Part shown: piece after piece, positions 16,650 to 25,641 of the stretch
How the letters are laid out: each line of letters starts with the position of its first letter
How positions within the stretch are numbered: the first letter of the stretch is position 1
Translations under genes and position numbers: made by a program
The notes under the pieces: model-generated
What the model was told of the DNA's origin: nothing
The model's input: only the letters and a program-made list of their open reading frames with translations
The model's database searches: none
Assembly: GCA_947648385.1 (NCBI GenBank)
Contig: CANSNO010000005.1
Span: 1-55,908 of the forward strand
Length of the DNA: 55,908 nt
From: an uncultured Clostridia bacterium
Lineage (GTDB): Bacteria; Bacillota; Clostridia; Oscillospirales; Butyricicoccaceae
Direction of reading: 5' to 3'

Positions 16650-17327
16650 ATGGCAGACAAAAAAGCAAGGAACAGCAAACCCATATTCATCGCCGCGGTC
16701 ATAGTCACAGTGGTCATTATATACCTTTTTCTGCCAAATGATGATATCGATTTCATGTCGGACGGCGTGCTGAGGGTATGTCTCGACGCGGGACACGGCG
16801 GAGACGACCCCGGGGCCACCGACCAAGGCGGCGTCAGGCTAGAAAAGGACGACTGCCTAAGGCTTGCGCTGGCGGTAGAGGAGCATTTAAAAAACGATTT
16901 CCCTGATGTGGACGTTGTTCTGACAAGGGGCGGAGACGAATATCCCTCCCTTGAAGACAGGTGCGACACAGCTAATGACTGCAAATCCGACCTTTTTGTT
17001 TCAATTCACCGCAACAGCAGCGAGGGAAACGCATTTGGCGTCGAGATATGGGTCGAAAGCACAAAGCCGAAAATTGACAGCCGTCTGGCCGGCGACATAC
17101 TCGACGGTCTCAAATCTGTCGGCGTTTCAAAGGACAGAGGGGTCAAATACGGCACGGCGTCAAGCCCCACAAGCGATTATTATGTCAACAAACATACCGA
17201 TATGCCGTCCTGCCTGATTGAAATGGGCTTTATTACCAGCGATGCGGACAACGAGCTTCTTGACAAGAATCTCGACGCCTATGCCAAGGCCATATCCGAC
17301 GCCGTTGGAAATACGCTGACGAAATAA
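16650..17327 (+). CDS. N-acetylmuramoyl-L-alanine amidase (Amidase_3)
   Basis: This 225-aa peptidoglycan hydrolase cleaves the bond between N-acetylmuramic acid and L-alanine. An N-terminal hydrophobic anchor (about 12-30) puts the catalytic domain outside the membrane. Zinc ligands and catalytic residues of Amidase_3 are visible: His in LDAGHGGDDPGA, Glu in LEKDDCLRLA, His in SIHRNSS and Glu in CLIEMGF. The start at 16650 follows AAGGATGG by 8 bases. No SH3 or SPOR cell-wall-binding domain is attached, so it is a minimal membrane-anchored form. Confidence 0.92.
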   Translation: MADKKARNSKPIFIAAVIVTVVIIYLFLPNDDIDFMSDGVLRVCLDAGHGGDDPGATDQGGVRLEKDDCLRLALAVEEHLKNDFPDVDVVLTRGGDEYPSLEDRCDTANDCKSDLFVSIHRNSSEGNAFGVEIWVESTKPKIDSRLAGDILDGLKSVGVSKDRGVKYGTASSPTSDYYVNKHTDMPSCLIEMGFITSDADNELLDKNLDAYAKAISDAVGNTLTK

Positions 17328-17360
17328 AACAGAGCCGGCCAAAGGCCGGCTCTGTTTGTA
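17327..17360. terminator. bidirectional terminator between the amidase and tcdA
   Basis: AAACAGAGCCGGCC (17327-17340), AAA loop, GGCCGGCTCTGTTT (17344-17357): a perfect 14-bp stem between convergent genes. Confidence 0.9.
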
Positions 17361-17364
17361 TGTT

Positions 17365-18063
17365 CTATTTTATCAGGTCTCTGACGATCTCTCCGGCTAT
17401 CATCAGCCCGGCCGCCGACGGCACAAAGCTGACAGAACCCGGCAGGTGTCTGCCGTCCGCCGTCTGAGAGGGCTTAATCGGCTCCTCATCGCTGAAAAGC
17501 ACCTTATGGTGGACTATGCCGACCCTGCGAAGCTCCAGCCTGACCTTTTTCGCCAAGGGACAGACGGAGGTTTTGGAAATATCCGTTATTTTAAACTTTG
17601 ACGGATCAAGCTTGTTTCCCGTGCCCATTGAGGATATAATGTTTATGTTCCTCTCGTGGGCCGTTTTTATGAGGGCCAGCTTTGAGGGCACGCTGTCGAT
17701 GGCGTCGGCGATATAATCATAGCCTCTGTCCAGCAGGGAGGGTATGTTGCTTTCATCCATGAAAACATCGAGTACATTCACCTCGGTCGACGGGTCGATG
17801 TCGGCTATTCTTTCGGCCATGACCCGTGCCTTCTTTTTGCCTATGGTGCTTTCAAGAGCTATGAGCTGGCGGTTTATATTGCTTTTTGAAACGACGTCGA
17901 AATCCAGCAGGTCTATATGTCCTATCCCCGCCCTGGCCAGAGCCTCGGCTATATAGGAGCCGACGCCCCCTATGCCGCATACCAGCACATGGCTTTGACG
18001 CAGTTTTCCCATGGCATTTTCCCCTAAAAGCATTTCCTCGCGGATATATCTCTCGTCCGTAAT
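17365..18063 (-). CDS. tcdA: tRNA threonylcarbamoyladenosine dehydratase
   Basis: This roughly 232-aa E1-like enzyme uses ATP to cyclise t6A37 to ct6A in ANN-decoding tRNAs. The nucleotide-binding GIGGVGS, the acidic DLLDFD, the SNINRQ arginine finger region and the ADAIDSV motif are all present, plus SVCPLAKKVRLELR near the C-terminus. The start is unusual. AAAAGGAG stands five bases before ATT at 18063, which fits family start sites. GTG at 18069 touches the ribosome site, and GTG at 18090 or ATG at 18123 lie at or before a TATAAT box. I therefore place the start at AUU, with 18069 as the conventional alternative. Confidence 0.87.
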   Translation of the reverse strand: MTDERYIREEMLLGENAMGKLRQSHVLVCGIGGVGSYIAEALARAGIGHIDLLDFDVVSKSNINRQLIALESTIGKKKARVMAERIADIDPSTEVNVLDVFMDESNIPSLLDRGYDYIADAIDSVPSKLALIKTAHERNINIISSMGTGNKLDPSKFKITDISKTSVCPLAKKVRLELRRVGIVHHKVLFSDEEPIKPSQTADGRHLPGSVSFVPSAAGLMIAGEIVRDLIK

Positions 18064-18202
18064 CCCCACTCCTTTTGGGTTTAAACTCACATATATTATA
18101 TACCATAATTTTTTATTGCACAAACGGAACTTTTGTCATTCATGCCCGTCTAAAAAACAGTATATACCGGCCCGAAAAAAGGCCGTGCAAGGAGGTAAAA
18201 CA

Positions 18203-19987
18203 ATGTCTGAAAACGCAACCAAGAATCCCACCCCTCCCGTCTCTCCCCCGGAAGGCGGAGAACAGGCGCCCAAGCGCAACAGGTTTGAGAAAAAGGGCGA
18301 GAAGAAAAGGCTGCCGAAAGCCGTGCGAATAGGAATTCCTGTGGCCCTTGTGTCGGCTATACTTATAGGCGTCGTCAGCTTTATAAGGGGCAATGTTTCC
18401 GGCGAAAGCGGCGAGATATTGGAGGCGACGGCATACACGGGCTCCCTTTCTACATATGTGACAGGCTGGGGCTCCATCTCCCCCGTCTCCAAGGCCGAAT
18501 ACGGCAAGGACATCAAGGGAGAGGTCACCGACGTGGCCGTGGAGGCCGGAGATATAGTCAAGGTGGGCGACCTGCTTTTCTCCATTGACCCTACCGAGAT
18601 GAAGGCCGAGCTGCTTGAGGAAAAGACAAACCTCGCCAACCTTGAAAAGCAGCTCAGAGACCTTGACAAAAACTACGCCAAGGCTCTTGAGACTTTGGAG
18701 GACGCCGGAGAGGCCTATGAGGGCAGCACATTGCGCGCTCCCTTTAACGGCACGGTCATAGAGGCGGCCGAAAACCTGCCCAAGGTGGGCGACCCCCTTT
18801 CGACCGGCGCGGTTCTGGGCCGTATTGTGGACGATTCGGCCATGAAGCTCCAGCTCTTCTTTAACCGCACATATTTCAACGACATCGCTGTCGGCCAGAC
18901 CGCATATATCTCGGTCCCTGATTCCATGAGTCAGGTAACGGGAACCGTCACGGCCAAATACGATATGAACAAGCCGATAGACAACACCCCCTGCTTTGGA
19001 GTCGAGGTCAAAATAAACAATCAGGGCGGCCTTGCCGAAGGCTCGGAGGCCACGGGCTATATCGCAGCCCCGTCGGGCAATATAATGCCCAGCCAGGGCG
19101 GCAAGCTTGAATACTGGCAGGACGAGGATATTGTCTTTAAGGGCGTGACAGCCGACGTGACCGCCGTCAACTTCCGCCAGTACAGCTCCTTCTCCAAGGG
19201 TGACGCCATGCTGTCGGTCGACCCGTCGGCGGCCGCCGACGCACTTGACGACGCCCGTTATACGGTGGAGACCTACGCCCGCCAAAAGAGCGACGATTTT
19301 ATCCAGAACGACATAAAGAAATCTCAGGAAAAGATAGCCGAGCTTGAGCAGATATGCTCCACAAGCTCTTTCTATTCCACCATCGACGGTCAGGTGTCCG
19401 CCGTCATGATAAAGCCGGGCGACAAGCTGACGGCCTCCGAGACGGCCGTTTTGACCGTCTCCGACACCTCTTCCCTTGTCATAAACGCCGATATCGACGA
19501 GGCCGATATCTCCAACATCAAGGTGGGAATGTCGGTCGAGATAAGCTATGATAAGACCGACGGCTCCGGTATGGCCATGGGCACCATCACCTATGTCAGC
19601 TTCGAGGCCAAGACCTCCACAGGAGACGGCGGCTCGGCCTATGCCTATTTCCCGGCCACTATCTCCCTTGAAAACGACGGCTCACTGCTGCCCGGCATGG
19701 GCGTGAACTATTCCATTCTGGCCGTATCAAAGGACAGCTGTCTGATAGTCCCCTCACAGTGCATAGTCAACACCGAGGAAGGCCCTGTCGTCTATGTCAA
19801 AAACGGACAGGACTTCGGCTATGAGGCGGTCGATTTGGGCGAGGGCGTGGTGCCCGAGGGTTATTACGCCGTCAGAGTCGAGGTCGGCATCGGCGACGCC
19901 GAGAACACCGAGATAGTATCCGGCATCGAGGAGGGCACCGTCGTCTATCAGGGCCAGATGACCCAGGATTCGGGCTATTGGTACTAA
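18203..19987 (+). CDS. HlyD/MacA-like membrane-fusion adaptor of an ABC exporter
   Basis: This 594-aa protein has a Pro/Glu/Lys-rich cytoplasmic start, one membrane anchor (about 44-65) and an extracytoplasmic region. It shows the first lipoyl half (GSISPVSKAEYGKDIKGEVTD), a coiled coil (about 135-175) and a beta-barrel domain. A second similar set follows (about 370-460), so it looks like two adaptor-like units in one chain. In Gram-positive bacteria such proteins pair with MacB-type transporters. The start at 18203 follows CAAGGAGG. It leads an operon with the ATPase and permease 12 bases downstream. Confidence 0.88.
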   Translation: MSENATKNPTPPVSPPEGGEQAPKRNRFEKKGEKKRLPKAVRIGIPVALVSAILIGVVSFIRGNVSGESGEILEATAYTGSLSTYVTGWGSISPVSKAEYGKDIKGEVTDVAVEAGDIVKVGDLLFSIDPTEMKAELLEEKTNLANLEKQLRDLDKNYAKALETLEDAGEAYEGSTLRAPFNGTVIEAAENLPKVGDPLSTGAVLGRIVDDSAMKLQLFFNRTYFNDIAVGQTAYISVPDSMSQVTGTVTAKYDMNKPIDNTPCFGVEVKINNQGGLAEGSEATGYIAAPSGNIMPSQGGKLEYWQDEDIVFKGVTADVTAVNFRQYSSFSKGDAMLSVDPSAAADALDDARYTVETYARQKSDDFIQNDIKKSQEKIAELEQICSTSSFYSTIDGQVSAVMIKPGDKLTASETAVLTVSDTSSLVINADIDEADISNIKVGMSVEISYDKTDGSGMAMGTITYVSFEAKTSTGDGGSAYAYFPATISLENDGSLLPGMGVNYSILAVSKDSCLIVPSQCIVNTEEGPVVYVKNGQDFGYEAVDLGEGVVPEGYYAVRVEVGIGDAENTEIVSGIEEGTVVYQGQMTQDSGYWY

Positions 19988-19999
19988 TGGTGAACTCTT

Positions 20000-20722
20000 A
20001 TGCTGATTGATATAAGAAGGGTGAGCAAGATATACAACGAGGGCAAGGAGAGCGAGGTCCGCGCCCTCGACGACGTATCGCTCCGGATAGATTACGGCGA
20101 GTGTACGACGATACTGGGCCACTCGGGCTCGGGCAAATCGACCCTGATGAACATTTTGGGCTGTCTCGACATTCCCACCTACGGCGACTATTATCTGGCC
20201 GGAGAGGCCGTGTCGGAGATACCGCCATCAAAGCTTTCCTCCATACGCAACAGGCAGATAGGCTTTATTTTTCAGGGTTTCAACCTGATTCCCGGCCTGA
20301 CGGCCTATGAAAATGTGGAGCTGCCCCTGATATACCGCGGTATGCCGAGGGGCGAGCGCCACGACCTGTGCGTGCAGTCTCTGGCCGAGGTGGGGCTTGA
20401 AAAGAGAATGGACCACCGCCCCACCGAGCTTTCGGGAGGCCAGCAGCAGCGCGTGGCCATCGCGCGCGCCCTGGCGGCCAAGCCCCCCATCATCATGGCC
20501 GACGAGCCGACCGGCAACCTCGATTCAAAGGCCGGAGCCGACATAATGAAAAAGCTGATATCCATGAACGACAACGGTTCCACCGTTATACTGATAACCC
20601 ATGACCTCCACCTCGCCAAGGCGGCCAAGAGGATCATCACAATATCGGACGGAAAGATAATAAGCGACGAGCCTGTCAGCGAGGATGAAAGACGGGCCGT
20701 TTTGGAGGGAGACGCCGTATGA
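20000..20722 (+). CDS. MacB/LolD-type ABC transporter ATPase
   Basis: This 240-aa ATPase powers the adjacent permease. Walker A is GHSGSGKST (residues about 39-47), the signature is [15 protein letters not shown], Walker B is [13 protein letters not shown] and the switch His is in VILITHD. The length is standard for the family. Its stop overlaps the permease start by four bases (ATGA), indicating translational coupling. The ribosome site is weak (GGTGAA), so its translation may depend on the adaptor gene upstream. Confidence 0.93.
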   Translation: MLIDIRRVSKIYNEGKESEVRALDDVSLRIDYGECTTILGHSGSGKSTLMNILGCLDIPTYGDYYLAGEAVSEIPPSKLSSIRNRQIGFIFQGFNLIPGLTAYENVELPLIYRGMPRGERHDLCVQSLAEVGLEKRMDHRPTELSGGQQQRVAIARALAAKPPIIMADEPTGNLDSKAGADIMKKLISMNDNGSTVILITHDLHLAKAAKRIITISDGKIISDEPVSEDERRAVLEGDAV

Positions 20723-21906
20723 CAATTTTCCGCACCACCAAAATGGCCTTCAAATCCATACTGCACAACAAGATGCGCTCTATCCTGACCATGCTGGGCA
20801 TCATCATCGGCGTCTGGTCGGTCATAACGCTGGTATCGGTCATTCAGGGCGTGCAGAGGCAGACCATGGAGGCCTATTCCCGTATGGGCTCAAACATCAT
20901 AAACGCCTATTGGGGCACCTACGGCTCAGGCGAAAAGGACATAACCGACGACTTTTTTGACGAGTGCGCCTCGCTGAAAAAATATATACTCGGCGTGACA
21001 AGCACAAACTCAAGCAACATAACGGCAAAATATAAATCCAAGACTCTTTCCCGTTCAAGGGTTTATATGGCCAGCGACACCTTTGACATCTGCATGGGCA
21101 CCAATCTGGCCTCGGGACGTTCGATAGGCTATGCCGATATTAAAAACAAGGTCAAGGTCTGCGTCCTGGGCAGCTATCCGGCCAAGGAGTTTTTCGGCCT
21201 TGAAAACCCCATCGGCAAGCAGATACGCCTTGGCGGAGTTTATTACACCGTCATCGGCGTGTATGAAAGCCAATACAACAACAGCGAATGGTCGACCGAC
21301 AATATCATCGCCGTTCCGCGCACCTGCCAGCGTTCGCTGGGGGTGTCCAACGGAAACAACGGTGATTTCAACATCAAATGCAAGGATAAGGAATCCCTTG
21401 ACATGGCCATGTTTCTTCTCAACACGTGGCTGACCCAGCACCTGCCCCAGAACAACTCTTATCACAGCGTATATTCAAACCAGCAGTGGCAGGAACAGGA
21501 GCAAGAGGCCCTTGATATGTTCACCCTTGTCGTCGCCGGAATAGCCGGCATTTCCCTGCTGGTCGGTGGCATAGGCATAATGAACATCATGCTTGTGTCG
21601 GTGGCCGAAAGGACGCGCGAGATAGGCATAAGGCTTTCCATCGGCGCCAAGAGAAAGGATATCATCACACAGTTCCTCATCGAGGCCTCGGTCATCAGCG
21701 CCTGCGGCGGAGTTATCGGCATAGTCCTCGGGGCGGTCACCTCGGCCATGCTGTCGTCGGCCTTTTTCCAGGCGGTATACCTGCCCTCCGTTTTCATCAT
21801 TATTCTGGCCTTTGCCTTTTCGGTGGCCCTTGGCGTTTTCTTCGGATTTTATCCGGCCAACAAGGCCTCCAAGATGCAGCCCGTCGACGCTTTGAGAAAC
21901 AATTAA
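20719..21906 (+). CDS. MacB-type permease (FtsX fold)
   Basis: This 395-aa protein has the MacB topology. One membrane helix lies near residues 20-45, followed by an extracytoplasmic MacB_PCD domain (about 50-260), then three helices at the C-terminus. The FtsX motif [20 protein letters not shown] is present. Together with the adaptor and ATPase it forms a tripartite exporter. Substrates of such systems include peptides and antibiotics; none can be inferred here. Only 16 bases separate it from the next gene, an SLH protein. Confidence 0.92.
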   Translation: MTIFRTTKMAFKSILHNKMRSILTMLGIIIGVWSVITLVSVIQGVQRQTMEAYSRMGSNIINAYWGTYGSGEKDITDDFFDECASLKKYILGVTSTNSSNITAKYKSKTLSRSRVYMASDTFDICMGTNLASGRSIGYADIKNKVKVCVLGSYPAKEFFGLENPIGKQIRLGGVYYTVIGVYESQYNNSEWSTDNIIAVPRTCQRSLGVSNGNNGDFNIKCKDKESLDMAMFLLNTWLTQHLPQNNSYHSVYSNQQWQEQEQEALDMFTLVVAGIAGISLLVGGIGIMNIMLVSVAERTREIGIRLSIGAKRKDIITQFLIEASVISACGGVIGIVLGAVTSAMLSSAFFQAVYLPSVFIIILAFAFSVALGVFFGFYPANKASKMQPVDALRNN

Positions 21907-21922
21907 AAGAGAGGATATTCAC

Positions 21923-24220
21923 ATGAAAAAGTCAGTTTCACTGCTGCTTGCTCTCATTATGGCTTTGAGCCTTGTGCCCTCGGCCTACGCCTTTGAGGAT
22001 ATTTCCGATTATTCCGAAAAGGCCGCCGCCGAAAGCCTGGCTTCACTCGGCATAGTGGACAATGTCGACAGATATAATCCTAACGACCTTTTGACCCGCG
22101 CCCAGTTCTGCAAAATAGCCGTGCTGGCCGCCGGTTTTGAGGAGGAGAGCCTTTACCGCGGCTATACCATCTATCCCGACGTGGCCGCCGGCTCATGGTA
22201 TGCCCCCTATGTCAACGCCGCCGTGCGAAAATACTCGATAATAAAGGGCGACGAGAAGGGCTATTTTAACCCCGATTCCAACATCACCTACGGCGAGGCG
22301 GCCACCATCATGCTGCGTATGCTGGGCTATACCACAGCCGATGTGGGCATGATGTGGCCGGCCGACTATGTCAACAAGGCACAGAACATCGGCCTTGACA
22401 GCGGTATGAAAAGGGTGAACGCCGACGAAAGGCTGACGAGAGGTCAGGCCGCCATACTGCTTTGCAATATGCTGCTGTCTGAGACAAAGGAGGGGGCCGT
22501 CTATGCCTCCACCGCCCATTCGACGGGCAGCGCCCATTCGATACTTCTCTCCACCTCCCAGACAAATCCCAAGCTCAGCTCCAATCAGGTCTCCGTCTAT
22601 TTTGACGGCTCATCCAAGACATACGCCTCCTCGGGCAGGATAGCCCCCTCCCTCTGCGGCGTCATGGGAATGCCCGTCTTTGAGGGACGCACCCAGAGCA
22701 GGATAAAGGGCTTTATCGCCGATATAGGCTCGGCCGACGTGGAAAAGGTTACGGGCGTCACCTCTACCGAGCTGACATTTCGCGGCGGCTCGATAACCGT
22801 GCCGCGCGACACCCTGACAATGGCCGGAGGCACCATCGGCGAATATATCACCTGCTGGTTCGACATCAAGGAGGGCGAGGACATCAGCCTCTATTACGGT
22901 GAGGGCGGACAGCTGGAGTTTATCTCGACGCGCAGCCGCGCCATCATTTCCCAAAGCGAGACCTTTGTCTTCGGCGAGGATTCCTCCTCCCTCCCCTCGG
23001 GAGCCAAATATATAAAAAACGGGGCCGAGATATCGAGAAACGACGTCAAGGCTTATGACGTCGTCTCCTATTCCCCCTCGGCCGACACATATTATGTCTC
23101 CTCCGACCGCGTGACCCTGCTCTATCAGAGCGGCTCGCCCGTCTATACCAACCCCTCCCGTGTGACGGCCGGAGGCATAGAGTTCAGCGTCTCGGAGGAC
23201 GCCGGAAAATACTTCTCCCAGACGGGCATCAAGCTGGGAAGCCGCATGACGGTTCTGCTCGACTATAACGGCAATCTCGCCGCCGTCATGCCGACGGGCA
23301 AGGTGACGGCCAAGGCCGTGGGCATTGTCTCCTCGGTCAGCGATGAAAAATGCACGGTTAACCTGCTCTGCGGCCTGACGATAAGCGGCAAGCCCGACCT
23401 GGGCGGCACCTCCACCGTGCCCATGGGCAACGGCCGCAGGGTCAACTCCATCTACAAAAACGACGGCCAGCTTGTGGAGGTGGCCCAGAACACCGACGGC
23501 GAGCTGAAGCTGACGGCGCTTTCCATGTCGGCCGTCCGCGGCGAGCTTGACCTTGACAAAATGACAATCGGAAGCGCCAAGGTCTCCCCCTCCGTGTCGG
23601 TATACGAGTGCGCCAAAAGAGGCTCCTCCCTGCACAAGATATCCCTCGGCGAGATACCGGCGGCCAAGGTGGCTTCCTCCAAAATACTCCACACCGAGAC
23701 CGACTCAAACGGCGCCGTAACAATGATGGTGCTTGAGGATGTGACAAGCGAGAGATATATCTACGGCATGATACAGCTCAAAAGGGAAAAGAATGATGTG
23801 GAAGGTCTCGACGGCACAATAACCCAGACCGAATATACCTACAATGTCCGCACCAAGGACAGCACCTACACATATTCCACCGCTCTGGCCTCCGACATGA
23901 ATCCCACTGCCGGCTATGTGCCAGCCGCCATTTCCTCCGACCTTGTGGGCGACAGCGCCAAGCCCTATAACTTCACAACTCCGGCCTTTGCCCTGACAAA
24001 GGCGGCCACTGTGGGCAGAAACGACTATGACGCCTACCGCGGCTTCAAGGTCAAGAGCGGTTATATCCCCGTCAGCGACGATGTTGTCGTCTACTGCTCG
24101 ACCTCCAAGACCTTTATTCCCACCCTCGGGGAGGCGAGGGCCAACTTTACCGAGTTTTCCCTCTATCTCGACCGCCCGGCAAGCGAGGGCGGAACAGTAC
24201 GAGTAATAACGGTAAAATAA
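21923..24220 (+). CDS. secreted protein with N-terminal SLH domains
   Basis: This 765-aa exported protein has a signal peptide (1-23, ending PSAYA) and three SLH repeats (about 24-190: FEDISDYSEKAAAESLASLG, YPDVAAGSWYAPYVNAAV, WPADYVNKAQNIGLDSG). About 570 residues of beta-rich sequence follow that I do not recognise. It lies directly after the MacAB-like genes with a ribosome site (AGAGGAT). It is probably the last gene of that operon, making it either a surface partner or simply cotranscribed. Codon use matches the neighbours. Confidence 0.87.
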   Translation: MKKSVSLLLALIMALSLVPSAYAFEDISDYSEKAAAESLASLGIVDNVDRYNPNDLLTRAQFCKIAVLAAGFEEESLYRGYTIYPDVAAGSWYAPYVNAAVRKYSIIKGDEKGYFNPDSNITYGEAATIMLRMLGYTTADVGMMWPADYVNKAQNIGLDSGMKRVNADERLTRGQAAILLCNMLLSETKEGAVYASTAHSTGSAHSILLSTSQTNPKLSSNQVSVYFDGSSKTYASSGRIAPSLCGVMGMPVFEGRTQSRIKGFIADIGSADVEKVTGVTSTELTFRGGSITVPRDTLTMAGGTIGEYITCWFDIKEGEDISLYYGEGGQLEFISTRSRAIISQSETFVFGEDSSSLPSGAKYIKNGAEISRNDVKAYDVVSYSPSADTYYVSSDRVTLLYQSGSPVYTNPSRVTAGGIEFSVSEDAGKYFSQTGIKLGSRMTVLLDYNGNLAAVMPTGKVTAKAVGIVSSVSDEKCTVNLLCGLTISGKPDLGGTSTVPMGNGRRVNSIYKNDGQLVEVAQNTDGELKLTALSMSAVRGELDLDKMTIGSAKVSPSVSVYECAKRGSSLHKISLGEIPAAKVASSKILHTETDSNGAVTMMVLEDVTSERYIYGMIQLKREKNDVEGLDGTITQTEYTYNVRTKDSTYTYSTALASDMNPTAGYVPAAISSDLVGDSAKPYNFTTPAFALTKAATVGRNDYDAYRGFKVKSGYIPVSDDVVVYCSTSKTFIPTLGEARANFTEFSLYLDRPASEGGTVRVITVK

Positions 24221-24273
24221 GGCGATTTAAGAAATTTTTATAACTTTTTAAGACTTTTTGCCCCATAATTTAA

Positions 24274-24302
24274 TTGTAATATGGCGCAAAGAAAGCTATA
24301 AT
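24274..24302 (+). promoter_or_regulatory. promoter of the zinc-ribbon gene
   Basis: TTGTAA (24274-24279), 17 bases, TATAAT (24297-24302). Confidence 0.7.
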
Positions 24303-24334
24303 ATGGATAAACAATTAGTTTGGAGGTAAAAATC

Positions 24335-24889
24335 ATGGCATTATTTGATAAGAGCAATCTGGACAAAATCACTGAGCTGGCAAAGACCGTCTCCGACAAG
24401 GCAGTGGAAATAGCCAAAAACGTCGGCGACAAGACAAGCGATATGCTGGAGCTGGGCAAGCTGAACGCCCAAATAGCCGCTTCAAAATCCTCTGTCGAAG
24501 AGCTGAAGGAGCGCCTCGGCGACCACTACTGGCAGAAGTTTGAAAAGGGCGAGACGCTGGACGACGACGCCGTCGTGCTGTGCAACACCATCAAAGAATA
24601 TATGGAGGAAATCGAGGCCCTCAAAGAGCAGGTGGCCGAGCTTAAGGCCTCCGGTTCCGCCGTCATCCTCTGCCCCAACTGCGGCGCTGAGAACGCCGAC
24701 GACGCCCTCTTCTGCAAGCAGTGCGGAGCTTCTCTTGCCGCGGAGGAAAGCGAGGAGGAGAGCGACGAGACAGTCTGCGAGGTGACGACCCTTGAGGCCG
24801 ATGAGGAGGTTTCGGTCATCTGCCCCAACTGCGGCGCCGAGAACACTCCCGACAGCAACTTCTGCGAAAAGTGCGGAACAAAGCTTTAA
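24335..24889 (+). CDS. coiled-coil protein with two C-terminal zinc ribbons
   Basis: This 184-aa soluble protein has a helical N-terminal region (about 1-110, heptad-like around KEYMEEIEALKEQVAELKA). Two nearly identical zinc ribbons follow: CPNCGAEN...FCKQCG (about 112-132) and CPNCGAEN...FCEKCG (about 164-184), joined by an acidic linker. The ribbons resemble those of the zinc_ribbon_2 families common in Clostridia. No activity is known. GGAGG precedes the ATG at 24335, and it is monocistronic. Confidence 0.82.
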   Translation: MALFDKSNLDKITELAKTVSDKAVEIAKNVGDKTSDMLELGKLNAQIAASKSSVEELKERLGDHYWQKFEKGETLDDDAVVLCNTIKEYMEEIEALKEQVAELKASGSAVILCPNCGAENADDALFCKQCGASLAAEESEEESDETVCEVTTLEADEEVSVICPNCGAENTPDSNFCEKCGTKL

Positions 24890-24907
24890 AAACATCCCTT
24901 GCATAAT

Positions 24908-24942
24908 AAAAAGTGGGACGGTAAAACCGTCCCACTTTTTTA
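24908..24942. terminator. bidirectional terminator
   Basis: A perfect 15-bp stem, AAAAAGTGGGACGGT (24908-24922) with ACCGTCCCACTTTTT (24926-24940), loop AAA, between convergent genes. Confidence 0.93.
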
Positions 24943-25641
24943 TTTTATTTTGTACTTATTCAGCATTTCCTTGTCCTCTTTGCTGACGCGGAAGGACTCG
25001 CGGCATTTCTGAATGGCCTTGTTCTGGGTGAAGGGGTCGAGGCGCTGTCTCTTTATCAATTCCAATGTCTTTTCGGGGAACTTGACATAGCAGACCGAAA
25101 GGCCCCACGCCACGGCCATTTTGACATAATAGCTGTCATGGGATATGCCCTGATAAATGTCCAGAACTCTGTCGATATATTCGTCATTTATAAAATGGCC
25201 CAAAAGCATGACGGCGGCAAAACGAATCTCATACTCCCTTTGGCCTTCGAGATAGTAGGATATAAGGTCAAAATATTTTTTCGGTTCCTTTTGCGCCTCT
25301 TTCAGCGCGCCGCAAAAGACATCGCACACGGCCCAGTTGTCGATAAGAGGCACAAAGCCCTTTATCAGCTCAATACGCCTCTCAACGGGCGCCTTGGCAT
25401 AAGCTATGACAAGGCCCTTGACTATCTTCTCCTCCTGATAATCGCAGCGGCAGGAGGCGAGATAACCGTCAAAATCGGCCTTGGCGATATCCTTTGCCAG
25501 TTTCTTTATAACGGGAGTGCGGACGCCTATTGTAACGCCGACGCCGGGAATTAGGCTTTCGTTGAACTTACGGTATTTCTCGTCGGCCTGTGAAAAGAGA
25601 TATGCCCTCAAAGCCTCGGGGTCGCGAAAATCAAAATCCAT
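24940..25641 (-). CDS. AlkD-like DNA alkylation repair protein
   Basis: This 233-aa all-helical protein is built of HEAT-like repeats. It has the family marker DNWAVCDVFCGALK and the GVRTPVIKKLAKDIAK opening of AlkD-type glycosylases, which excise N3- and N7-alkylated purines without flipping the base. Its ATG overlaps the stop of the ammonia-lyase gene by one base (TAATG), so the two are coupled. It is the last gene of a three-gene operon with an exporter at its head. Confidence 0.87.
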   Translation of the reverse strand: MDFDFRDPEALRAYLFSQADEKYRKFNESLIPGVGVTIGVRTPVIKKLAKDIAKADFDGYLASCRCDYQEEKIVKGLVIAYAKAPVERRIELIKGFVPLIDNWAVCDVFCGALKEAQKEPKKYFDLISYYLEGQREYEIRFAAVMLLGHFINDEYIDRVLDIYQGISHDSYYVKMAVAWGLSVCYVKFPEKTLELIKRQRLDPFTQNKAIQKCRESFRVSKEDKEMLNKYKIK

